A stretch of DNA of 64,000 bases from Prorocentrum cordatum (GCA_963575745.1 CAUYUJ010000713.1:1-64000); one strand, 5' to 3'; counted from the first letter of the stretch, positions 1-10,139 are shown. The notes: generated from the letters alone by a model not told the origin. Numbers and translations: made by a program.

Positions 1-1274
1 ACTGCCGCTACGCGTGGCGGCGCGCTGCGCGCGTCGACAAAGAGCTGCGCCGGCTCGCGCCGGTCAGGTGCCCCGGCGCGGGTCTCGCAGAGCTCCAGCG
101 CGAGGACTTCCGCCCGCCATTCGAGCGCGGGGCACAGCTGTTGCTGCACCAACACGCCGCACTGCTTCGAGTGAGCGAACACGGGTCGGATCAGAGCGCG
201 TCCTATGCGATGGAACATGCCCGGGCATGCCCACATCAGGGCACCCGCCAGCTTTGCCGCGCCCCCCGGCCGCAAGACGCCCGAGGAGAGCGCGTCGCCA
301 ATGCGCCCGCGCCACTTCTTAACCTTGTCGGGCGAGGGAAAGCACGAGAAGCCGCCGTGGTCTGCGCGGACCTGAAGGCCCAGGATAACCAGCGGCATGC
401 CCACGGCGACTTTGTCCGCCGCGATCGCGGACGGGCCGAGGACGCAGCGCACGAGCCGCGCGATGCGCCCGAGCGCGCGCTCGGCGCAGGCCGCGCGCTC
501 GGCGCCGAAGAGGTCATCGACGAAGCGCAACATTGGACTGTGCAGAAGGCGGCGCACGAGGCGCGAGATGCGCGCGCCGAACCTTTCCCACGCGTGCACG
601 GACGCCACGGCGCCGAGAGGCATGGCCAGGTGCTGCGCCACATGGGCCACGCCCTGCGCGAGGAAAACGAAAAATACAAAACGGCGATGCACTGGCATGG
701 CGGGCAGCCTGCGGAAGGCGGCGTCGATATCGGCTTCGAAGAACGCAATGCGTTCGCGCGTGCCCTGCGCCACGGCCCTAGCCACGCGATGCAGCGCGTC
801 CACGGACTCGGGGCGAAACTTTTCGCCTGCCGAGGTGCTTCCGCTCACCTTTGTGCGAGTTAAATCGTCTACTGTCCGAACGCGGACGCCGCCATTGGAC
901 CGCGCTTGCGCGACCCCGAAACGCGGCGACACAATGTCGGTGCAGAGGTCGGCTTGATCGGCCGCGACAGGCTGGGCCACGCGTCCCACGCGCGATCCTT
1001 TGAAAGTCTGCTGAAGCAATGTCGCCGAATGGGCGTCACCTTTGAGGGGCGCCAGCAAAGCGCGGTTCGCTTGCGCGGCGCCCGCGAGCACGGCAGAGAC
1101 CGGCTGCACGTCGGGGCGCTTCACGGGGACACCGCTACCCGAGACCGGAAGCGGCAGCTGGCGCGCCGCAGCGGAAGAAGTCGACGCACGCGGCGCCCTG
1201 GAAATCGGCCCTGGCGGCGAGCGACCCCAACGACGGGCCGTTGACGACAGTTGCGACCTTGCGCGCACCTGCAT
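1..1274 (-). CDS. Reverse transcriptase of a retroelement, partial at the left edge
   Basis: On the minus strand one reading frame (codons ending at plus positions divisible by 3 plus 2) is free of stops from 1364 down to base 1 and leaves the window. I read the following blocks in order: a fingers-like PRFGVAQ block with VRVRTVDDLTRT near 850-920, ADIDAAFRRLP near 700-735 (first catalytic Asp), HLAMPLGAVASVHAWERFGA near 590-650, RFVDDLFG near 510-535 (catalytic Asp pair) and VILGLQV near 370-390. Near the edge QLFVDARSAPPRV could open an RNase H domain. This order is that of a reverse transcriptase; the palm motifs (ADID-AFRR, VDD-F) resemble my recollection of DIRS-type or related elements common in dinoflagellates and fungi, but the family is inference. 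The first Met in this frame is at 1274, yet conserved-looking sequence upstream lies in another frame, so the 5' part is probably frameshifted. The 3' part is outside the window. Confidence 0.72.
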   Translation of the reverse strand, partial: MQVRARSQLSSTARRWGRSPPGPISRAPRASTSSAAARQLPLPVSGSGVPVKRPDVQPVSAVLAGAAQANRALLAPLKGDAHSATLLQQTFKGSRVGRVAQPVAADQADLCTDIVSPRFGVAQARSNGGVRVRTVDDLTRTKVSGSTSAGEKFRPESVDALHRVARAVAQGTRERIAFFEADIDAAFRRLPAMPVHRRFVFFVFLAQGVAHVAQHLAMPLGAVASVHAWERFGARISRLVRRLLHSPMLRFVDDLFGAERAACAERALGRIARLVRCVLGPSAIAADKVAVGMPLVILGLQVRADHGGFSCFPSPDKVKKWRGRIGDALSSGVLRPGGAAKLAGALMWACPGMFHRIGRALIRPVFAHSKQCGVLVQQQLCPALEWRAEVLALELCETRAGAPDRREPAQLFVDARSAPPRVAA

Positions 1275-1978
1275 CGGCCCCTGCAAACCACTGGGCCACC
1301 GCGCCTGACTCGCGCAGCGCCCGCGCCTCAGCTTCAATGTCGCAAACAAATGAGGCGCTCGCGTTCAGCATTGATCTGGGCAGAGCTGCGCTCGTTTACC
1401 CAGTCCACTGCGGCCCAGACGTCTGCGCTGACGTCGACGGCTGGCTCGAAATCAATTTGTCCGCGGCGCGCGTCGACGACGAACTGTAGCTTCCCCACGT
1501 CGTCTGTGCTGCTCTGACGAGGCGCGCGAGCAGCCCAATCGACTTCTGCCTGCGGAACAAAAGCGATAACACAACAGAGCGGAGCGCGAGGTGGGCGCGG
1601 GGCCTTCACCGCGGCGGCGCCGCGAGACCGCGAGCGCCGCCTCGTCGGTGGAGCCGGAGGGCGAGGCAAGGATTCCTCATCCGCCAGCGGTGGCCTTGGC
1701 GGCGCAGGCATACGGCTCGAGGGCGGCGCCGGCGGGGGCGGCGGCGGCCGCCCGCACACGGCAAAACAGACACGATCGACGAAAGTTGCAGGACGCGGGC
1801 GCGCCGCGAAAGCGCTGACCGCGGCCCTGTGCGAGAGCGCGCGGAAAAGGCCGTCGCGCGCAAGATCCCTTGGCGCGCGAGCCGAACTGTCGGCCGCGAA
1901 AAGGCGCCCCGGCGGCACGCGCCGTTCGTTGGCGAGAAAGTCCGCGGAACATGTGCGCCGAGCCGAACGAGGGAGCAT
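1135..1978 (-). pseudogene. Upstream fragments of the same retroelement polyprotein, frameshifted
   Basis: Two overlapping minus-strand frames (1334-1978 and 1135-1371) sit directly upstream of the RT frame. The first ends with an acidic, protein-like stretch (VGKLQFVVDARRGQIDFEP, then VSADVWAAVDWVNER); the second begins MLNASASFVCDIEAEARALR and ends in a stop at 1135. Their composition differs from the Arg/Pro/Ala-rich shadow frames around them. I infer that they were once continuous with the RT and are separated by small indels near 1140-1160 and 1335-1370. No domain is recognised. Confidence 0.35.
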
Positions 1979-2375
1979 CTAGCGCGCGAGCCGAACTGTC
2001 GGCTGTCAGCCTGCGTGCGCCGCCTTCAGACGGCCCCAAAAACTTGCGCTTCAAGCCCGCGTTAACCCGCGCTAAGGCTTGCGCTACAGCACAGCGACTG
2101 CGGGATCAAGTGCGATACGGACGCGCGAATAGGGGCGCGGCCGCTTCAAGGGACGCGCCTTTCTAGCGCTGCTGCATCACGGGGCGCGGGGGCGTCGCCG
2201 GCCTGCGCGGCTCCTCCCACCTGCGCTTGGGCCGCGCAGCCCGAAACTTCTGCGCGCCCCAGGACTCGCGCCTCGCGCCCCCGCCCCAGTTCTGCGGGGC
2301 GGCGCCCTTGCCGCCCTTGGGGGCGCCGCTCCAGCCCCGCCCTTGCCGCCCTCGGGGGCGCTCTTGGAGGCGCCC

Positions 2376-2801
2376 TTAGGGCCCGACTCGGACGGCGCCG
2401 CCTTGGCCGCGGCCTCGTCGGCATCGTAGGCCTCCTCGGCGCGGCTTTCTATGGCGGGGTCCATGCGCTTCGCCGCGCGCTCCGCCTGCGCGCGACCGAC
2501 AAGGCTGGCGCGAAGATTCGCGAACCTGAAAACGCGCACAGGCCTCGAACCAGGAATCGCCAGAGCGCGAACGCTCCGCCCAGTCCACGCGGGCCTGCTC
2601 GTCGCAATAGACGGCGAGCTGCACCCGCCGCCGATGGCGGGCGGCCCCGAGGCCCACCGCCATGCAGACGTCGCGGTGGGCGGCGGCTGCGGCGAGGCTG
2701 AGCTGGCCCGTGGCGCGGGCGCCGGTCGCGTAGCAACTCCACGCGAGGTGCCACTGGCTGAGCGTAGGCAGAACGCGCTTGGGCGTCGCCTTTGCCCCCA
2801 T
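2376..2801 (-). pseudogene. Possible first ORF (gag-like) of the left-edge retroelement
   Basis: A 141-codon minus-strand frame begins MGAKATPKRVLPTLSQWHLA and contains LAVYCDEQARVDWAERSR around residues 60-77 before becoming Arg-rich. It lies upstream of, and on the same strand as, the RT. The helix-rich composition and position suggest the ORF1 of the same element, but no domain is certain. It could be a chance frame in GC-rich DNA. Confidence 0.3.
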
Positions 2802-3423
2802 GGCCTCGCGCGACGAGACAAGGCGCGGCGCGAGCGCGGGCGACGCGAGAGAGCCGCGCCTGTGCCAGGTTCTTCAAGTCCTCCGAAAGTTTGGCCTCGT
2901 CTTCGTCGGCGTCGCGTAGCGCCCCGGCGAGGTGGCGCAGCGACGCAACCGACGGCAGGACGCGAGCGCCGTCGCAAGCGGAACGCAAGCGACAAAGCCT
3001 GCAAACGGCGCAACCCCGAGGCGCGCCGCGATCCGCACCGACGCGGTCCCCGCGGGGCGCCTGCATGGAGCGAATAACACAGTGCGAGAAGAAAGCATAG
3101 CAAACACGCCGTGAACGCGCGGGCCCTTTTCGTGGGGCTGCGCGCAGCGCAGCACAAAACGCAACGCGAGAAGCGAGCAAAGCCGGCACACCGTGCGCGC
3201 GGGCCCTTCTCGCGGGCCCGCGCGCGGCGAAACGCATGCCGACGCCGCCCTCGCGCGAGCGAGCCCTTCGCGCGGGGCTGCACGCCGCGAGGCGCAAGGA
3301 AGCGGGAGGCGGCCCGCGCGCGCAGCTCGGTCGCCTGCGCGCGGGTGAGGCGCGGGCGCGAAATTTGTGCCCGCGCACAACGCGGCACAGTGGCGCGCGC
3401 GCTCCCGATGGCGTTGTGCGCCC
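2802..3423. other. GC-rich stretch without a supportable gene
   Basis: Very GC-rich DNA full of GCGCGC steps. A loosely repeated phrase (gggcccttctcgcggg with variants such as gggcccttttcgtgggg and gagcccttcgcgcgggg) recurs near 3120, 3205 and 3255 at about 50-85 bp spacing, pointing to a decayed tandem repeat. All open frames here are Arg/Ala-rich shadows. Confidence 0.5.
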
Positions 3424-3448
3424 ACAACAACAGCAACAACAACAACAG

Positions 3449-3479
<31 letters not shown>

Positions 3480-4354
3480 TACTAGCACGTGGGGACACAC
3501 CGTTCTCACCAGTGCCAGGGTTTTCATAGGAGGCGGGCAATACCCCCACTTTGTGGGGGGGCCGGTTCAAGCTCTACCAAATTTCCAAACGACTCTTGCC
3601 ACCACCCACACCCAGCTTCCCGCCCTATGACGTTCGGACACTTCACTTCGTGGCATGCGGACGACCGTGGCTACTATTCAGGGCCCCGCGGCCGACGACG
3701 ACGGCGTGCGCGCGCGAAAAAAAAACGAATGTGTCCCGCATGGTATTATTTGACAGGGATGATGGCTCTGGCAGGTGCGCAACCGTTGTCGCAGAAGTTC
3801 GAAAAAGTTGCTCGCAAAAGCCCGTTTGACAGAAATGTTTAAAAAGTGTTGGGTTTCCTACGAATCCGACAGGGATGATGGCCCTGGCATGTGCGCAACC
3901 GTTGTTGCAGAAGTTCGAAAAAGTTGCTCGCAAAAGCCCGTTTGACAGAAATGATTAAAAAGTGTTGGGTTTCCTACGAATCCGCAAGAGCGCGCGGGAT
4001 GACATTTTGACATTTTTTTGAAAAACCATTGGTTTTTGATGTTTTTATGATAAAATCGCTACGAAAACTAAGGTTTTGGAAGGATTACGTCTTGCGCGCG
4101 CGAATGTCCACTTTACCTTATTTTTTTGCAAGGGATTCTTGAAGTTTGGTTATTTTAGAACAAGAAATGTCCACTTTAGCTTATTTTTTGCCAGGGAAAA
4201 CCGATCGTAACAACACAACCCGATCCGGACCAACCCGTTTTGCCTGAGACTTCCTCACGAAAATGATGAAAATGAGGCTGCGGCCTAGGCGCGGCGGGGG
4301 GGGTCGTGCACCAGGGGCCCCAACAATAATTATTCTTTAGAAGAAATAATGTTC

Positions 4355-4402
<48 letters not shown>

Positions 4403-5332
4403 CATTTAAGACTGGGGACACTCCGTTCTCACCAGTGCCAGGGTTTTCATAGGAGGCGGGCAATACCCCCACTTTGTGGGGGGGCCGGTTCAAGCTCTAC
4501 CAAATTTCCAAACGACTCTTCGCCACCACCCACACCCAGCTTCCCGCCCTATGACGTTCGGACACTTCACTTCGTGGCATGCGGACGACCTTGGCTACTA
4601 CACTGGCGCATGGGTACAGTGACTTGTTGTGATAACATTTTGTGGAAGCTAGCTTAGTATACGACTTTTCCCCCTTAGTATACGACTTTTCCCCCTTAGT
4701 AGCGAGAACCTACGGTGCGATTCGTATGATTTTATGTTGCGCGGTGCTAAAATTCCTAAGAAACCCAATGATTTTTGAAGAATTCGGCGTGCGCGCGCGA
4801 AGAAAAAACGAATGTGTCCCACATGGTATTATTTGACAGGGATGATGGCCCTGGCAGGCGCGCAACCTTTGTTGCAGAAGTTCGAAGCACGTGAAAAAGT
4901 TGCTCGCAAGAGCCCGTTTGACAGAAATGTTGAAAAAGTATTGGGTTTCCTAAGAAATCCGCAAGAGCGCGCGGGGTGATTTTTTGAAACCCTTTTTTTG
5001 AAAAACCATTGGGTTTTTCATGTTTTTATGTGAAAATCGCTACGAAGACTAAGGTTTTGGAAGGATTTCGTCTTGCGCGCGCGAATGTGCACTTCGTGTC
5101 ATTTTTTGCAAGGGATTCTTGAAGTTTGGTCATGTTAGAACAAGAAATGTCCACTTTGCCTTATTTTTTGCAAGGGAAAACCGATCGTAACAACACAACC
5201 GGATCTGGACCACATCGTTTTGCCTGAGGCTTCCTCACGAAAATGATGAAAATGAGCTGCGGCCTAGGCGCGGCGGGGGGGGCGCGCACCAGGGGTCCCA
5301 ACAATAATTATTCTTTAGAATTAATAATGTTC

Positions 5333-5365
<33 letters not shown>

Positions 5366-6132
5366 TACTAGCACGTGGGGACACTCCGTTCTCACCAGTG
5401 CCAGGGTTTTCATAGGAGGCGGGCAATACCCCCACTTTGTGGGGGGGCCGGTTCAAGCTCTACCAAATTTCCAAACGACTCTTCGCCACCACCCACACCC
5501 AGCTTCCCGCCCTATGACGTTCGGACACTTCACTTCGTGGCATGCGGACGACCGTGGCTACTATTCAGGGCCCCGCGGCCGACGACGACGGCGTGCGCGC
5601 GCGAAGAAAAAACGAATGTGTCCCGCATGGTATTCTTTGACAGGGATGATGGCCCTGGCAGGTGCGCAACCGTTGTTGCAGAAGTTCGAAAAAATTGTTC
5701 GCAAAAGCCCGTTTGACAGAAATGATTAAAAAGTGTTGGGTTTCCCACGAATCCGTCAGAGCGCGCGGGATGACATTTTGACAATTTTGTTGTGAAAAAC
5801 CATTGGTTTTTTTGTTTTAAATGTTTTTATGTTAAAATCGCTACGAAAACTAAGGTTTTGGAAGGATTTCGTCTTGCGCGCGCGAATGTCCACTTTACCT
5901 TATTTTTTTCAAGGGATTCTTGAAGTTTGGTTATGTTAGAACAAGAAATGTCCACTTTAGCTTATTTTTTGCAAGGGAAAACCGATCGTAACAACACATC
6001 CGGATCCGGACCAACCCGTTTTGCCTGAGACTTCCTCACGAAAATGATGAAAATGAGGCTGCGGCCTAGGCGCGGCGGGGGGGTCGCGCACCAGGGGTCC
6101 CAACAATAATTATTCTTTAGAAATAATGATGT
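3424..6132. repeat. Three tandem units of roughly 0.8-1 kb, each headed by a (CAA)n tract
   Basis: Units begin at about 3424, 4350 and 5332. Each runs: (CAA)n; a conserved ~200-bp block (ctcaccagtgccagggtttt, a tacccccactttgtgggggg hairpin-like phrase, ttccaaacgactctt, cggacacttcacttcgtggc); a short-repeat section with cagggatgatggccctggca; an A/T-rich section (gaaaaccattggttttt, ctaaggttttggaagg, aatgtccacttta); then caacaataattattctttag leading into the next microsatellite. Unit 1 has an internal ~110-bp duplication (about 3757-3866 and 3868-3980). Unit 2 lacks the ggccccgcggccgacgacg segment and instead has a threefold cccttagtatacgactttt phrase near 4655-4700. The units are more A/T-rich than their surroundings. 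No coding capacity is conserved. Confidence 0.9.
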
Positions 6133-6133
6133 T

Positions 6134-6180
6134 CAACACCACCACCACCACCACCACCACCACCACCACCACCACCACCA
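6134..6180 (+). repeat. (CAC)n microsatellite
   Basis: It follows the third unit's terminal phrase at the position where the first two units are followed by (CAA)n, so the repeat motif was replaced while its position was kept. Confidence 0.9.
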
Positions 6181-6435
6181 GCGAAAGAGCGCTCTAGAAC
6201 GCTCTGGAACGATGCATCCTGGGCCTGGCCCCGCCCGAACGTGGCTCGGCCTCCCGAGGGCCTCCGCGAGCACTTCCCCAAGGCCTCCGAGGAAGCCCCC
6301 GAGGGCCCGCCGCCCTGCGCCCACCCTCGCTCGGCCCTTCGCCGCCGCACGGCCCTGGCAGCGGGCGTGTCGCGGACCCGCCGGCCTCTGCCCAGCCCCC
6401 TCGGACGTGGACCCCTGCTGCGGGGATCCTGCCCT

Positions 6436-6545
6436 CAGGCCCCCTCGCGCGGTGACAAAGATCACGACGGGAGGCTGTTCCTCACTTTCGCCCCACAGAG
6501 GCCCTCACCAGGCCTCGGGGCCGTCAAGAAACGACTCGGGATGCA
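6436..6545 (-). repeat. MITE-like family A, truncated inverted copy
   Basis: Carries, in inverse orientation, the family's ctcccgtcgtga end and the gaggccgaa and cgagtcgttt landmarks. It abuts the next copy head to head, and its right terminus is missing. Confidence 0.6.
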
Positions 6546-6560
6546 AAAGGGGATGGGGCC

Positions 6561-6745
6561 CCCAGACCCTCGACGTCATGATTTTTTCATAACGTCGACC
6601 CTCAGAGGTCTCGACTCATTCCCCTGGACTGGTGTTCCATGCTGAGTCGTTTTGGAAGGTCCCGAAGGCCGGTAAGGGCCTCCAGAGGCCGAACATCAGG
6701 GCAAACCTGCCGTCGTGATTTTTTCATTACCCGAAGGGGTCTGGG
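6561..6745 (+). repeat. MITE-like family A, complete copy (family description)
   Basis: About 165-195 bp bounded by inverted termini CCCAGACC and GGTCTGGG. The left end carries a short hairpin (CGACGTC, T-rich loop, GACGTCG); landmarks inside are cattcccctggact, gagtcgttt, cagaggccgaa and, near the right end, cctgccgtcgtga followed by a T-rich run. At least nine copies or fragments lie in the window in both orientations. There is no coding capacity. A non-autonomous DNA element is the simplest reading, but no transposase has been linked to it. Confidence 0.7.
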
Positions 6746-6934
6746 TCCAGACCTCTGGGGGTCACGTCGTGAAAACATCACGGCGTCGGGGGGGTCTGGG
6801 TCTCACGTGGCCCCCTTTTTCTGCGGGGATGGGCTCCCCCCGGCGGCCGCGTGCGCGACGCGCCCGGGGTGCACCCCCGGCACGCTCGCAGCTGCTGGAG
6901 AGCGACCCCCGGGCTAGGGAAGCTGCCGACTGCC
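6746..6934. other. Spacer without a gene
   Basis: GC-rich linker between a family A and a family B copy. I see no feature beyond a second ggtctgggtctcacgtgg phrase, which looks like a stray family A terminus. Confidence 0.5.
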
Positions 6935-7123
6935 GGGGGCGCGCAAACATGGATCAGCGATCCATGGATTTGGCGCGCGGTCGCCAAATGCATGGATCGG
7001 GGGAGGTGCCCTCCCCAAAATGCCGCCAGTGCAGCCTCGCTCGGCGGCGGAAATCCGTGATGTCCCATGGAAACGGGACCCGTCGCTAATCCACGCCCCC
7101 TTAATCCATGTTTGCGATCGCCT
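6935..7123 (+). repeat. MITE-like family B, copy 1 (family description)
   Basis: About 190 bp. The left end GGGGGCGCGCAAACATGGAT is an imperfect inverted match of the right end (aatccatgtttgcgatcgcc). Inside lie gatccatggat palindromes, a gggggaggtgccctcccc inverted repeat and the conserved phrase cccatggaaacgggacc. Two further copies are at 9954 and 18222. Non-coding; probably a non-autonomous DNA element or foldback. Confidence 0.7.
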
Positions 7124-7214
7124 GGGACTGGAGAGCGACCGCCCGGCCGGGAAGCCGCCGAGAGCCCACGAGAACGCCGAAAGCCTCGAACCTCGAACCC
7201 GAAACATCCCCCGT

Positions 7215-7407
7215 CCCAGACCCCCGACGTCGTGATTTTTTCGCGACGTCGACCCCCAGGAGCCTGGGCCCCTTCCCGGGAACCACTTGTTCATCCTGAC
7301 ATCGTTATGTTGACGGTCCTGGGGCCCGGCGGGGGCCCCCACCCAGAGGCCGAAGGTAACGAAAAACCTCCCGTCGTGATTTGTTTCGCAATGCGAGGAG
7401 GTCTGCG
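7215..7407 (+). repeat. MITE-like family A, copy
   Basis: CCCAGACC start with a perfect ccgacgtcg hairpin arm. The right end reads gaggtctgcg, so the terminal GGTCTGGG has decayed. Together with the family B copy just upstream it forms a ~300-bp block duplicated nearly verbatim at 18222-18540. Confidence 0.7.
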
Positions 7408-7470
7408 CCCCTGGAGGAAGCCTCGCTGTGGCCGCCTTGCCATGCCAACAGTACAATTGATTTCACCTTC

Positions 7471-7632
7471 CTCCTCCGCTCATCCTCCTCCTCCTCCTCC
7501 GCCTCCGCCTCCGCCTCCTCCGCCTCCGCCTCCGCATCCTCCTCCTCCGCCTCCGCATCCTCCTCCTCCTCCTCCTCCTCCTCCTCCTCCTCCCTCCTCC
7601 TCCTCCTCCTCCTCCTCCTCCTCCTACCCCCC
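7471..7632 (+). repeat. (CCT)n microsatellite with CCG interruptions
   Basis: Roughly 160 bp of cct/ccg/cat triplets in constant phase, ending in a short C run. Frames through it give poly-Ser, Pro or Leu and are artefacts. Confidence 0.95.
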
Positions 7633-7639
7633 CCCTCAG

Positions 7640-8018
7640 GGGCTCGCCAGCCAGAGCCAGAGGCCCACGCGAAGGCGGGGCCTCCGACAGCGGCGCCAGC
7701 TCCAGCTCCGGCCTCGCGCACGGCCCGCCGCAACCGATCACGCCGCCAGCGCACCCGCGCGCCTGGTGCGGGCGGAGGCTGAGCATTTTCTGAGGGTGGA
7801 GGGCTCAGTGTGGAATCCATATGGGCTCTTGCACCTCGAAGATCAATTCGTCCTGTGATTCAGCTTTTGCAGATTCAAGCCTCGAAAATCCATCGAAACG
7901 GCATTGCAGATTTCACCCTTTGCCCTCGACCCAAAGAAAATGCTTGGGGAGGGGCGGGCGGGCGGGCGCGCTGTCGGTGGGTGGGGGCCAGGCTGGGCGC
8001 CTGGGCGAGAGAAGGAAA
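7640..8018. other. Interval without a supportable gene
   Basis: Mixed GC-rich DNA with a GGGCGGGCGGGCG run near 7952. Open frames here are short and show no domain. Confidence 0.5.
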
Positions 8019-8181
8019 CCCAGACCCCCTCGCGCTGCGAAAAAGTCACGACGGGAGGCTTGTCCCCATGTTCGGCCTCCGGGGGCCCTTCCCAGGCCTC
8101 TGGGGCCGTCAAAGAACGACTCGGGCTCGGGATGAAGAGTCGGTCTCAGGCTGTGGAAAATCGCGACATCGGGGGTCTGGG
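8019..8181 (-). repeat. MITE-like family A, inverted copy
   Basis: Both termini are intact (CCCAGACC at 8019, GGTCTGGG ending at 8181). The landmarks read in reverse (cacgacgggagg, then cgactcgggctc). It lies head to head with the next copy, 13 bp apart. Confidence 0.75.
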
Positions 8182-8194
8182 AGGCACCCCCATG

Positions 8195-8382
8195 CCCAGA
8201 CACCCGACGTCATGATTTTTTTCATAACGTCGACCCTCGCAGGTCTCGACCCATTCCCCTGGACCAGCTTTTCATCGTGAGTCGTTTTTGTTACGGTCCC
8301 GAGGGCCGGCAAAGGCCTCCAGGGTCCGAAAATCAGGAAAAACCTCCCGTCATGATTTGTTCATTGCCCGAGGCGGTCTGGG
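8195..8382 (+). repeat. MITE-like family A, complete copy
   Basis: CCCAGACA to GGTCTGGG. The hairpin arm is changed to cgacgtcatg/cataacgtcg. With the preceding copy it makes a ~360-bp inverted pair. Confidence 0.75.
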
Positions 8383-8861
8383 TGTCTCACCTCGTCTCGC
8401 CCCCCTCGGCAGCGAGCGAGGGCACCGCCTCGGACAGGGGCGGGGGGTGGGGATAGGGATAGGGATAGCACCATGACGATGTCAATGAAAGAGAGCACCT
8501 ACCCCCCAGGCTTCCGCCGCGCAGCCCGTTCAGCTGCGCTAAAGGCTTGGGGACAACTCCTCGATGAAATCAGTCCAGGTAGGACCGCCTAGTACCATTG
8601 AGGGAACCAGAACCAAGACACTCCTGCCTGAGCCCCGCTTGTAGGTTGGCCGAGAAGAAAAACCCGCAAGCCCCACAGATCCAGACCCCGAGTGACTGGT
8701 GAAACAACACATTATGAGATTCATGAGCCCACCCCCCAGCTAAGTGCAGCTTCCTTCGTGGCCCTCTGGAGACTAGAGAGTCTACGTGCCCTAAAGGTTC
8801 ACAAGGGGAGTCTAACCACTCGTGGAGGGTGGCCTTCGTGCCACTGCTGCGGCACGTGGAG
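8383..8861. other. Interval without a supportable gene
   Basis: Contains a short gggata tandem near 8448-8470. Frames on both strands are short. Nothing recognisable. Confidence 0.5.
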
Positions 8862-8938
8862 GAGGAGGAGGAGGAGGAGGAGGAGGAGGAGGAGGAGGAG
8901 GAGCAGGAGGAGGAGCAGGAGGAGGAGGAGGAGGAGCA
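8862..8938 (+). repeat. (GGA)n microsatellite
   Basis: About 77 bp of gga triplets with two gca interruptions; equivalent to (CCT)n on the minus strand. Confidence 0.95.
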
Positions 8939-9054
8939 CGGCGCGGCACCGCGGCGAGGCAGGCGAGGGGGGCTCGGTGCGGGGCCGCAAGCTCCAGGCT
9001 GCACGGGTCCTCGTGGAGCCCCTGGGGCCTCTTTGGGGCTCCCGTTGATAGAGG

Positions 9055-9209
9055 AAAGAGAACTATGCACATACACCGATTCTGGCCAGGCCCATCCTGA
9101 GTCCAGGATCGGTGCATACGCCCTCTTACCTTGGCCAGGAAGGTATATGCACCGATCCTGGGTCAAGGATGGACGTCGTCAGGACCGGTGCATGTGCATA
9201 GTTCTCTTT
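9055..9209. repeat. 155-bp foldback (long imperfect hairpin)
   Basis: Left arm 9055 to about 9128 begins aaagagaactatgcacat; right arm from about 9138 to 9209 ends atgtgcatagttctcttt. The arms are complementary over most of ~70 bp, including a second matched block (caggatcggtgcata against tatgcaccgatcctg). The loop is only ~10 bp. It could be a small foldback transposon or a transcript that folds into one long hairpin. No ORF inside. Confidence 0.8.
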
Positions 9210-9484
9210 GCCCGACGCGGAGTCGTTCGGGAGCCCTCTCGGCACATGCGGGTGGACACTCGGGTCCTCTCGGCGGCTCTTGGAGGGCCTCGTGCAGGCA
9301 GGGGCCCAGAGAAGCTCTGGGGAGGCTCTCCGGGAAAGAAGACGGGAACCTGGCTCTCGAAGGGAGGGTCCCCACACGGTGCGGTGCCAGGCCAGTGCAG
9401 GGGCCCCGGAACCCCAAGCGACCTCACCGCAAGGTCCACCGCCAGACGATTGTTCGAGGCCCTGGGGGCCACAGCCGTCCGAGA
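9210..9484. other. Interval without a supportable gene
   Basis: GC-rich, with only overlapping shadow frames. No motif recognised. Confidence 0.4.
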
Positions 9485-9666
9485 CCCAGACCCCCGACGC
9501 CGTGCTTTTGTTCGCAACGTCGGCCCCCAGAGGTCTGGACCCCCTTCCTGGGGACCGGCTTGGCGTCCCGAGTCGTTCTCTGACGCTCCCAGGGCCCAGC
9601 GAGAGCCCATGGAGGCCGAAAGAGGCCAAGAGCCTCCCGTCGCGATTGTGTCCCAGCGCGAGGCCG
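9485..9666 (+). repeat. MITE-like family A, diverged copy
   Basis: CCCAGACC start, hairpin decayed to cgacgccg/caacgtcgg, then cccccttcctggggacc, cgagtcgtt and ggaggccgaa. The right terminus is uncertain; a duplicated right-end phrase (gaggccgaacgtgg, then cctccggtc) follows to about 9710. Confidence 0.65.
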
Positions 9667-9953
9667 GCAAGGGCCCTCAGAGGCCGAACGTGGCGACGAA
9701 CCTCCGGTCTTGCTCTTGTGCTGACTGCCTACCAGACCACCCCAACCCAACCCGAAGACCCCAATTTCGGGTTGGGGGGGGGCGCACGGATTCCCTGTGC
9801 CTTTTCATTGTTCCCCGACCCCCCCCCACGACCCGACATGGAGGGCAAATTGAAGCCTTCGGGTCGGGTTGGGGTGGTTTGGTAGGCGGTGATGCTCACA
9901 GCGCGAGGGGGGTCTGGGCTCGAGGCCCCGCAGGCCGCCATCGCGACACGATC

Positions 9954-10139
9954 GGGGGCGCGCAAACATAGATCAGCGATCCATGGATCTGGCGCGCGGT
10001 CGCCAAATCCATGGATCGGGGGAGGCGCCCTCCCCAAATCGGCCGGCGCCGCCTCGCTCGGCGGCGGAAATCCGCGGTCTCCCATGGAAACGGGACCCGT
10101 CGCGAAGCCACGCCCCCCTGATCCATAGCTGCGATCCCC
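9954..10139 (+). repeat. MITE-like family B, copy 2
   Basis: Left end gggggcgcgcaaacatagat, right end tgatccatagctgcgatccc. The ends pair better with each other (ATAGATCAG against CTGATCCAT) than in copy 1. The internal cccatggaaacgggacc phrase is kept. Confidence 0.7.

Noticed and set aside
236-957. Alternative frames over the left-edge RT
   Set aside because: They are Arg/Ser/Ala-rich shadows; only the frame with RT motifs has ordered composition.
8862-8938. Acidic (poly-Glu) protein encoded around the GGA tract (8829-9971 frame)
   Set aside because: The open frame exists because of the GGA repeat and then crosses a foldback and a family A element; no domain and no conserved start.
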